Below the pieces are notes generated by a model, which was given only the letters and a program-made list of their open reading frames with translations, made no database searches and had not been told where the DNA came from. Source: Candidatus Stoquefichus sp. (GTDB lineage: Bacteria > Bacillota_I > Bacilli_A > Erysipelotrichales > Coprobacillaceae). From it: DNA of 50,609 nt. Within the stretch, counting starts at the first letter, position 1; each line of letters opens with the position of its first letter. A program made the position numbers and the translations under genes. Of this stretch, positions 43,549-50,609 are shown in pieces. The stretch is from NCBI GenBank assembly GCA_021768625.1, contig JAETUM010000016.1, forward strand, positions 1 through 50,609, written 5' to 3'.

Positions 43549-43947
43549 ATGAAAATAAAGATAATAAAGAAAAAAGCATCCTCATTAAAAGAATTATCTC
43601 ATGAGGATATAGAGTTAGAACAAATTGAAACATTAAAAGATTTATTAGTTCAAATAACAATTTATGAGTTTTATAAACAACACACATCAAAACAAGAACT
43701 ATTAACACAAGATGAAATCAATGAACAAGCACAGTTAGGGAAAATAACATGGAAAGAGTTATATAATGATAAAAAAGAAGATATAACAAAGATTATTGAA
43801 GTTATGTTACAAGATTATCATGATGGATTATTTAGAGTCTTTTTAAACAAAGAAGAATGTGGAGATTTAGATGAAAAACTTGTTTTTGAAGAAGAAAATG
43901 AGGTTGTTATTATTAAACTAGTAATGATGGCAGGGAGGTTATGGTAA
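43549..43947 (+). CDS. small acidic partner of the DUF4132 protein, unknown function
   Basis: 132 residues with a Lys-rich start (MKIKIIKKKASS) and an otherwise acidic, helical body. There is no known domain and no membrane segment. AAGGATGG sits 8 nt before ATG 43549 (an ATG at 43537 overlaps that site). Its stop codon overlaps the start of the giant DUF4132 gene (TAATG), so the pair is translationally coupled and likely works as a unit. Confidence 0.7.
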   Translation: MKIKIIKKKASSLKELSHEDIELEQIETLKDLLVQITIYEFYKQHTSKQELLTQDEINEQAQLGKITWKELYNDKKEDITKIIEVMLQDYHDGLFRVFLNKEECGDLDEKLVFEEENEVVIIKLVMMAGRLW

Positions 43948-46900
43948 TGGATAAGAAGGAAGTTTTAGAGAGAATAAGAGATTATAATAGACATTTATCT
44001 TTATTAAAATGTTCCGCTTTTGAAAAAGCATTAGTAAAGCAACTGAATGAAAGAGAATATTTTTATGGGCTTTCTTCTATAGATATTGAAATTTATTCTG
44101 ATGTGGAAAGTTTTTTAAAACACTATCACTATTTTCAAAATATATTACCTTCTCATTATGAAAAGTTATGTTTTTATTTAAGGCATATTCAAGAATATAC
44201 ATGTAATAATCAATTGATTAGAATGGATGCACGTAGTCAAAATTTTTCATACTATGAGAGAAAGGCTGTAATGGCAATTGAAGCCTTTTATTTGTTTTAT
44301 GGTGCAAATTTAGATATCAAAGAGTTAATTTATGGACAATATCGTCAATCATTTGATTCTTTTTATATGGACTTTGCTCCTGTTATTGCTGTAGAGTTAT
44401 TGCAAGATAACCAAGAGATTATACAATATTGTAAAGATGTTTTAACAAGCGAAAATAATACAGCAGTTTTAACCCGAGATGTCATTAAGGCAATAGAACA
44501 AAGTCATCATCAGGAGTTGCATGATTTGTTAATACAACTTTTTTTAGCAGCAAGATTACAAGAAGGACTTAGGCAAAGCATTATCGAAACAATAGATGAG
44601 CATAATTTAGACCTTTTTATACGTATGTTAGATGTTATTCGTGAGAATCATTTATTAAGATATTCTTCTGTACAAAGAGGTATCATGACTTGGATTGGTA
44701 TTGGATATGAAACAGTAGAAGAAAAGCAAGCAAAGTATATTTTTGAATGTATGATTGATTATATTCATCATCAAGATCATCGTCAGCTAGGTTTAAATCA
44801 TCAAAATCCATTAAATGTTTATATTGCACTTTATTGTTTGGGTATTCGTGATGTTGACTTAGCTATTCAAGAAGCTATTTCATTATTAAACCACCCAAAA
44901 CGTTATATTGTTGCAAGTGCATTGGTTTATTTAAAATTGACAAGTCATTTTCCTTTCTTAAAATATAGCGAATTCTTAGAACTGTATCAAGATGATGAAT
45001 GGATTACGGCATTGTATTTAAGCGAGTGTACAAGATATGATTTCACAAAATTAAAAATAAGTTCTCAAACAAATCAATATTTCTTTGATTATTTGTTAAA
45101 GTTTGTTTCAAAGATGAAAAGTCAACACACTTATACATCACAAGGATTTGAATGGTTTAACATTTCACTTTATAAAAGTACACTCGTACATAAATTATTT
45201 GAAATTATACAAAATAATCCTTCTCAAGATATGATAGAACAATTTTTACCATATGTCGCTTCTGATCTTCATTATGATTTTTTAAAAAAGTTTATGCATC
45301 AATATTTCCCAAGGGCATCATTAGAAGCAAAAAAACAATTTATGGTTAAAGAAATTATTTCTAATAATAAAGAGCTCAGTGACTATATCACAGAATACTA
45401 TGAACAATTATCTTTAACAAAAGAAGATATTCAACAACTAGAAACACGTTTAAAAACAAAAAAAGGTTATGCTAGAGCAAATATTATTAATGTTATTGCT
45501 AAACAAAAGAAAGAAGATATTATAGAAAGTTATCAAAGACTATCTTCATCATCAATAAAAACAATTCAACAATCAGCATTAGAGTTACAACAAAAAGCTT
45601 CACAATATTTTCAACAAATAAAAGAACCACGTGTTGAAATTCTTGGTAGAGATGAGGGATATGGTTTATATAAACCATATACAACTTATTCATTACCATA
45701 TCAAAGTCGATTAAAGTATATACAAAAAGGGATCGTTAAGAAGAAAGAAATAGTAGATATGTCTTTTTTAAATATATGGGATTTAGAAAAGGTGATAAAA
45801 TATTTTTCTTTATGGAATCAACGAATTATTAAGCATCAAAATGATGAATATAAGGTTTATGGAGAATATAGACAAGTTGGTTATCCTTATTTTTATCCTA
45901 TAGATTATGGAAAAAACTCTCTTGATGCTTTACCATTAGCTCAGTTATGGAAAGAGTATTTTGAAGAAGATCATTTATCAGCTGATGTTGTTTTTCAACT
46001 TTATTTTATGATAAAAACAAGTGGAATTCATTTTGATAAGATAATGAATTCAGATGTTAATATGATAACAATATCTCAACATGATATTGATGGTTTTGAA
46101 TATTTTCAACATTTTTCTAAAATATTAACTTATTATTTTTATGAATTGAAACATCTTTGTAAAAATAAAATATTATCTATTCTAGAGATAATGAATAAAA
46201 ACACAAAGGTAAAGATATATAAAAAGAAAAATTATTCAGGAGAATATGAAATTCATTCGTTATCTTCACTATCGTTTTTTAGTGATATGATAAATATGTT
46301 GGATTTTGAAGAAATGGGTGATGATGAATTCTGTGAGGCCTTTCCAGTCTTATATGAAAGTTATGTTCAATTTAATTTATTACAAAAGAAGGACATTGAA
46401 GGAAAATTAACCATAAATCCATTAGTTTTATCACGAGCCGTTAGCTTAAATTTATTGCCTCAAGAGGCACTTATAGAGCAAATATTAGATACACATTCTA
46501 AACAACCAAAAAGATATTATTCAAGATATGAACATATGCTGTTTGAAGCCTATAGAGATGCTTATTATAAAGGAAGAGGTATTTATGGGAAACCATTATT
46601 GGAGTTACCAGAACATCATCAAGAAAGCTATCAATGTTTAAGAGAAACTCTTGATAAAATAGCTGAACGATTGCTTTTTATGGAAAGTCATAGACTCAAT
46701 GATGAAACGAAAGTCACACAGGATGTTCAAGGTTTATCAGTAATTAGAGGATTAAAATATTTGATTATGGCATTACATGTTTTAGAACATGAGAATTTAA
46801 AAAGAAATAGTTATGGAAACGATCGTAATGTTGTTTTTACAAATGTTATAAGAAATTGTTATCCTGTAGATACTGATACAGCAGATATGTTAGTTAAAGA

Positions 46901-48725
46901 ACAATTTTCAGAGAGCCGTTTAGTAGAAGTCGCAATGATAGCACCACAATGGATAGATTTGATTAATGATGTTTTACAATGGGAAGGTTTTAAAGAAGCA
47001 TGTTATTATTTTATTGCACATATGCAACAATATGATTATCAACAAAAGAAAGCAGAAATTGTTAAGTATACTGATATTGATCCACAAGATTTAAATGATG
47101 GAGCATTTGATATGGAGTGGTGTCAAAATATTTATCAAACTTTAGGTGAAAAACGTATGAAGATTATTTATCAATCAGCCAAATTTTTATGCGATAACTC
47201 TTTTCATACACGTGCTAGAAAATATGCTGATGCTTGTCTATCAAAAGAACCAAAAGAAACATATTTAAAACAGGCGCAAGAAAAACGTAATAAGGATGCT
47301 TTAAATGCTTACTGCATTGCTCCTCTTGCAAATGATAAAGATTTAATGGAAAGATATCTATATGTTCAACAATTCCTAAAAGAATCAAAGAAATTTGGCG
47401 CACAAAGACAGGCAAGCGAGAAGAGATGTTGTGAAATAGCACTTATTAATCTTGCTAGAAATTCTCGCTTTGAAACACCAACACGTTTATCATGGATGAT
47501 GGAAAGTGAAATGGTTTCTCAACATGTTAATTATTTAGAGCCACAGAGGATTGAAGATATAGAGGTATGGATAGAAATTGATGATTTTGGAAAGAATGAA
47601 ATATGTGTTAAAAAGAATCAAAAGAAATTAAAATCTATACCTGCTAAATTAAAGAAAAATGAGGATATTATTAAAATAAAAGAAGTTCATAATTTATGGA
47701 ATGAACAATATCGCCGTTCTCGTAAAATGTTAGAGCAAGCAATGGAAGAAAGAATTGTGTTTTCCAAAGAAGAAATAGAGGTTATTGCTAAAAATCCAAT
47801 TGTTTCACCAATGTTGCATAAACTTGTTTTATATAGTTGTCATCATTTTGGATTTTATGAAGATGGAAAATTAAAAGGAATTAATGAAATATATCCTTTA
47901 GAAGATAAAGTAAGAATTGCTCATCCATATGATTTATATCAAGCACAGTGTTGGCATGATTTCCAAAAGATAATATTTAGTTTACAATTAGTCCAACCCT
48001 TTAAACAGGTTTTTAGAGAACTGTATACAAAATTAGATGATGAATTGGAAAAAAGTGAGACAAAACGTTATACAGGTTATCAAATTCAACCAAAGAAGGC
48101 TATTGCTACACTTAAAAATAGAAGATGGAATGTATCTTATGAAAATGGATTAGAACGTGTTTATCATAAAGATAATTTAATTGTGAATCTTTATGCTGAA
48201 GCTGATTGGTTTTCTCCAAGTGATATAGAAGCACCAAGTATTGATTATGTTTCTTTCTATTCACGTAAAGAGAATCAACCAGTGAAAATACAAGATATTG
48301 ATGATGTTGTTTTTTCAGAAACAATGAGAGACTTGGATTTAGCAGTAAGTACTTCATATGTTGGAGGAGTTGATCCAATAACTTCTTTTTCTACTATGGA
48401 ATTAAGACAAACAATTATTAAATATACATGTGAATTAATGAAATTAAAGAATGTTATTATTCAAGATCATTTTGTTCGTATTCAAGGACAGTTGAATGAT
48501 TATAGTGTCCATTTGGGTAGTGGTGTTGTTCATCAAATGGGAGGTTCAGCAATTCATATAATTCCTGTTTATAGTGGAAAACGTGGAAAGGTTTATTTGC
48601 CATTTTTAGATGAGGATCCAACGACTGCTCAAATATTAACAAAAGTTATTATGCTGGCAGAAGATCATAAGATAAAAGATCCTAGTATTTTACAACAGAT
48701 TTCAACAAAGAAGAAAGAGGATTAA
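43947..48725 (+). CDS. giant DUF4132-domain protein
   Basis: 1592 residues, soluble. The N-terminal and central ~1000 residues are helical and HEAT-like with no known catalytic motif. The C-terminal third has the DUF4132 pattern (EVHNLWNEQYRRSRKMLEQAM, ...FKQVFRELYTKLDDEL) and a terminal module with VHLGSGVVHQMGG, GKVYLPFLDEDP and DPSILQQI. Relatives include E. coli YehI/MolR-type proteins, often near WGR, SWIM or MoxR/VWA genes; none of those is here. GGGAGG (43933-43938) lies 8 nt before ATG 43947 and 2 nt before ATG 43941. Function is unknown; a large protein-interaction scaffold is inference. Confidence 0.82.
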   Translation: MDKKEVLERIRDYNRHLSLLKCSAFEKALVKQLNEREYFYGLSSIDIEIYSDVESFLKHYHYFQNILPSHYEKLCFYLRHIQEYTCNNQLIRMDARSQNFSYYERKAVMAIEAFYLFYGANLDIKELIYGQYRQSFDSFYMDFAPVIAVELLQDNQEIIQYCKDVLTSENNTAVLTRDVIKAIEQSHHQELHDLLIQLFLAARLQEGLRQSIIETIDEHNLDLFIRMLDVIRENHLLRYSSVQRGIMTWIGIGYETVEEKQAKYIFECMIDYIHHQDHRQLGLNHQNPLNVYIALYCLGIRDVDLAIQEAISLLNHPKRYIVASALVYLKLTSHFPFLKYSEFLELYQDDEWITALYLSECTRYDFTKLKISSQTNQYFFDYLLKFVSKMKSQHTYTSQGFEWFNISLYKSTLVHKLFEIIQNNPSQDMIEQFLPYVASDLHYDFLKKFMHQYFPRASLEAKKQFMVKEIISNNKELSDYITEYYEQLSLTKEDIQQLETRLKTKKGYARANIINVIAKQKKEDIIESYQRLSSSSIKTIQQSALELQQKASQYFQQIKEPRVEILGRDEGYGLYKPYTTYSLPYQSRLKYIQKGIVKKKEIVDMSFLNIWDLEKVIKYFSLWNQRIIKHQNDEYKVYGEYRQVGYPYFYPIDYGKNSLDALPLAQLWKEYFEEDHLSADVVFQLYFMIKTSGIHFDKIMNSDVNMITISQHDIDGFEYFQHFSKILTYYFYELKHLCKNKILSILEIMNKNTKVKIYKKKNYSGEYEIHSLSSLSFFSDMINMLDFEEMGDDEFCEAFPVLYESYVQFNLLQKKDIEGKLTINPLVLSRAVSLNLLPQEALIEQILDTHSKQPKRYYSRYEHMLFEAYRDAYYKGRGIYGKPLLELPEHHQESYQCLRETLDKIAERLLFMESHRLNDETKVTQDVQGLSVIRGLKYLIMALHVLEHENLKRNSYGNDRNVVFTNVIRNCYPVDTDTADMLVKEQFSESRLVEVAMIAPQWIDLINDVLQWEGFKEACYYFIAHMQQYDYQQKKAEIVKYTDIDPQDLNDGAFDMEWCQNIYQTLGEKRMKIIYQSAKFLCDNSFHTRARKYADACLSKEPKETYLKQAQEKRNKDALNAYCIAPLANDKDLMERYLYVQQFLKESKKFGAQRQASEKRCCEIALINLARNSRFETPTRLSWMMESEMVSQHVNYLEPQRIEDIEVWIEIDDFGKNEICVKKNQKKLKSIPAKLKKNEDIIKIKEVHNLWNEQYRRSRKMLEQAMEERIVFSKEEIEVIAKNPIVSPMLHKLVLYSCHHFGFYEDGKLKGINEIYPLEDKVRIAHPYDLYQAQCWHDFQKIIFSLQLVQPFKQVFRELYTKLDDELEKSETKRYTGYQIQPKKAIATLKNRRWNVSYENGLERVYHKDNLIVNLYAEADWFSPSDIEAPSIDYVSFYSRKENQPVKIQDIDDVVFSETMRDLDLAVSTSYVGGVDPITSFSTMELRQTIIKYTCELMKLKNVIIQDHFVRIQGQLNDYSVHLGSGVVHQMGGSAIHIIPVYSGKRGKVYLPFLDEDPTTAQILTKVIMLAEDHKIKDPSILQQISTKKKED

Positions 48726-48735
48726 ACCTCTTTTT
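48716..48735 (+). terminator. short terminator after the DUF4132 gene
   Basis: AGAGG/CCTCT stem (48716-48731) around the stop codon is followed by TTTTT. The stem is weak. Confidence 0.6.
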
Positions 48736-48792
48736 TAAATGTTATTGATATGCTTTTAGCAATATATTAAAATGATAATGGAGGTGTTATCT

Positions 48793-49617
48793 TTGTTTGT
48801 TATTCGTGAACCAAGGTTTTATGAGTATGAACGCTATATTCCAGAACTTTGTCTCTTTGATGATGATTTTATGTCCCTTGTCTTAGATGATATTGATTGT
48901 GTTGGATTGATTTTAAGAATTATTCTTGATGATCAAGATATAAGAATATCAAGGGTCCTGAGTCAAAAGGAAGTCAAGAATATTAAGGGAAAATCTATAC
49001 GAGCAGATATTATTGCAGAGGGAATAGATGGAACTTACTATAATATAGAAGTTCAAAGAGAGAATAGTGGAGGTATAGCAAGAAGGGCGAGATATAACAG
49101 TAGTATGGTAGATATGAGTGTTTTGGAACCAGGTAATCAATATTCTCAGTTACCTAAAGTACATACCATATTTATCATGGAAAGGGATATTTTTCATCAA
49201 GGGTTACCACTTTACCATTGTCAGAGAATGATAGAGGAAATGGATGAACCGCTAAATGATGGATCATACATAATCTATGTGAATGGAAGTCGAAGTGATG
49301 ACACAAGGCTGGGGAAATTGATGCATGATTTTCATTGCCAGGAGTGGCGAGAGATGGAATATCCAGAATTAGCAAGAAGAGTAAGATATTATAAAGAAAA
49401 GGAAGGAAGAGAGAAGATGTGTGAAATATGGGAAAGAATTAAAAGAGATGGCTTTGAACAAGGAATTGAGTATGGGATGGCGAAAGGAATGGAAACAAAT
49501 CGTATTATATCAATACAGAATTTAATGAAAAATCTTAATCTAAATATAGAGGAAGCGATGAAAGCGTTAAATATACCTGAGACAGAACAGCAATATTATA
49601 TAAAAATATTAAATTAA
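48793..49617 (+). CDS. Rpn-family PD-(D/E)XK nuclease/putative transposase
   Basis: 274 residues from TTG 48793. GGAGG (48780-48784) is 8 nt upstream, whereas ATG 48772 and ATG 48778 lie in or before it. The nuclease core is visible: SIRADIIAEG (Asp), then YYNIEVQRE (the ExQ variant of ExK), followed by ARRARYNSSMVDM. The tail GFEQGIEYGMAKGMETNR is typical of the Rpn/TIGR01784 group. E. coli Rpn proteins promote RecA-independent recombination; several members act in anti-phage defence. The frame is intact, so it may be active. Confidence 0.85.
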   Translation: MFVIREPRFYEYERYIPELCLFDDDFMSLVLDDIDCVGLILRIILDDQDIRISRVLSQKEVKNIKGKSIRADIIAEGIDGTYYNIEVQRENSGGIARRARYNSSMVDMSVLEPGNQYSQLPKVHTIFIMERDIFHQGLPLYHCQRMIEEMDEPLNDGSYIIYVNGSRSDDTRLGKLMHDFHCQEWREMEYPELARRVRYYKEKEGREKMCEIWERIKRDGFEQGIEYGMAKGMETNRIISIQNLMKNLNLNIEEAMKALNIPETEQQYYIKILN

Positions 49618-49626
49618 TGATATGAA

Positions 49627-49659
49627 GGAAAGAGATTGTTGAGGAACAATCTCTTTTCC
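49627..49659. terminator. bidirectional terminator between the Rpn and SDR genes
   Basis: A perfect 11-bp stem (AAGAGATTGTT at 49630-49640, AACAATCTCTT at 49645-49655) is flanked by GGAA and TTCC. Confidence 0.88.
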
Positions 49660-49663
49660 ATAA

Positions 49664-50425
49664 CTATTGCAATTTTCTTTTTTGCTGATGAGATACAATA
49701 TAAATGCATAAAGAACGTGGCAAGAAACGATTAAGAGTGGTAGCAATTTTCATTTTAAAAGTAGGAACAATAATTGTTTTTCGTTGAAACATTTTTTTTA
49801 ATGCATATTTTGCACAATAAGAGGCACTGATGCCTTTTAAAGCAAATTGAACATTTGCGATATGGTTGAATTCTGTGTTTACTGGACCAGGACAAAGACA
49901 ACCGATATAAACTTGGCTTTTTTTATCTTTCAATTCTTTAGCAATGGCGCATGTAAAACTTGTCACATATGATTTAGTTGCATAGTATGTTGCCATGTAT
50001 GGTCCACAAGGCATTAATCCTGCAGAAGAAGAGACGTTTAATAGATAACCATTGTTGTTTTGTTGCATATGTTGAATAATAAATTTAGTGAGAATGTGAA
50101 GAGCTTTTATATTGACATTAATCATATTGATTTCTTTATGAATATCTGTATGAAGAAAACTTCCACAATCTCCAAATCCAGCATTATTGATAAAGATATC
50201 TATTTTTTTATCTTTTATTTTTTCACATAATAAATAACACTCATCTTCATGAGATAAATCACATGTTATAATTTCACATTCTGTATTTAATGTTTTTTTA
50301 AGCTCGATTAAATGATTCTCTCTTCTGGCAATTAAAATAAGAGAATAATCTTTGTTAGCTAAAATTTTTGCAAATTCTTTTCCAATTCCAGAACTTGCAC
50401 CTGTGATAACTGCATATTTTTTCAT
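49664..50425 (-). CDS. short-chain dehydrogenase/reductase
   Basis: 253 residues of the classical SDR family: nucleotide-binding TGASSGIG (about residues 8-15), NNAG, catalytic Ser-Tyr-Lys in VSSSAGLMP and YYATKSYV, and CLCPGPVNTEF. The NADP(H) preference suggested by the Arg pair (IARREN) is inference; substrate unknown. The start is ATG 50425 with AAGGAGAAA upstream, rather than an earlier in-frame ATG at 50446. The C-terminal ~40 residues are basic and hydrophobic and may associate with the membrane. Confidence 0.92.
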   Translation of the reverse strand: MKKYAVITGASSGIGKEFAKILANKDYSLILIARRENHLIELKKTLNTECEIITCDLSHEDECYLLCEKIKDKKIDIFINNAGFGDCGSFLHTDIHKEINMINVNIKALHILTKFIIQHMQQNNNGYLLNVSSSAGLMPCGPYMATYYATKSYVTSFTCAIAKELKDKKSQVYIGCLCPGPVNTEFNHIANVQFALKGISASYCAKYALKKMFQRKTIIVPTFKMKIATTLNRFLPRSLCIYIVSHQQKRKLQ

Positions 50426-50446
50426 TGTATTTCTCCTTATTTTCAA

Positions 50447-50609
50447 TAATTATACCATAAATATATAATAATATGACTCTTTTGAAAAAAGACTGTCAAG
50501 CAAAATTGAAAATGTCCTAAAAATTTAGTATTTTAAGCACCGATTTGTTGTCGGTGCTTTTGGCTACCAAAATACTGTAAAATATTATCAGTTCTCCATG
50601 GATGATCCA
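50447..50609. other. gene-free right edge, possible insertion-sequence end
   Basis: No supported gene. TGTCAAGCAAAATTGAAAATGTCC (about 50493-50516) looks like a transposon-type terminus, but I cannot name the family. A 9-bp hairpin (AAGCACCGA at 50535-50543, TCGGTGCTT at 50551-50559) follows and is terminator-like in both directions. The last 30 bases read open on the minus strand as part of a possible gene tail. Confidence 0.35.

Overview
The window is strongly AT-rich DNA from a low-GC, spore-forming anaerobic Firmicute (Bacillota). Anaerobic metabolism is shown by a full-length pyruvate:ferredoxin oxidoreductase and a 6-phosphofructokinase of the pyrophosphate-using type. Sporulation is shown by spoVAC-spoVAD-spoVAE-spoVAF and by an SspI-type small acid-soluble spore protein with a sigma-G-like promoter. 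The gene mix (BspA-like and Ca-loop surface proteins, DUF4132, Rpn nuclease) suggests an Erysipelotrichia/Coprobacillaceae-like gut bacterium; that placement is inference. No rRNA, tRNA or CRISPR array was seen.

Layout. 1-8.3 kb: edge of an unknown gene, pfp (minus strand), nifJ behind a Fur-box-like palindrome, a metallophosphoesterase and an N-terminally extended D-2-hydroxyacid dehydrogenase. 8.3-13.9 kb: a structured RNA leader before a FolT-like ECF substrate-binding subunit, the overlapping spoVA operon (dipicolinic acid transport) and a cysteine desulfidase-family gene. 13.9-22.4 kb: an accessory island with two cell-surface protein genes, an IS110 transposase remnant, two pairs of duplicated non-coding segments, and a promoter whose spacer holds ten consecutive G. 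The second surface protein carries 36 tandem calcium-loop-like units. 22.5-33.2 kb: core genes: scpA-scpB (chromosome condensation), cspA, an M29 aminopeptidase, a DUF3783 protein, prfC, a P-type ATPase-like protein without its catalytic motifs, glycerate kinase, an RluA-type pseudouridine synthase, and infC-rpmI-rplT behind an L20-type leader with infC starting at AUU.

33.3-43.5 kb: an FtsX-like permease/ABC ATPase pair, M42 peptidase plus patatin-like lipase, an HtrA-type protease, two small membrane proteins, sspI, a YgjP-type metallohydrolase with a SpoU methyltransferase, and a TetR regulator next to a zinc-type dehydrogenase. 43.5-50.6 kb: a small acidic protein coupled to a 1592-residue DUF4132 protein, an Rpn-family PD-(D/E)XK nuclease, a short-chain dehydrogenase on the minus strand, and a gene-free right edge that may be the end of an insertion sequence.

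The most unusual points are the perfect -35/-10 promoter with a G10 tract in a 19-bp spacer before a surface protein gene (probable phase variation), the calcium-loop repeat gene, the P-type ATPase pseudoenzyme, the uncharacterised leader of the ECF gene, and hairpins upstream of the IS110 remnant where a bridge RNA would lie. Most genes start at a codon chosen by Shine-Dalgarno spacing, so several starts lie inside the longest possible open frame.
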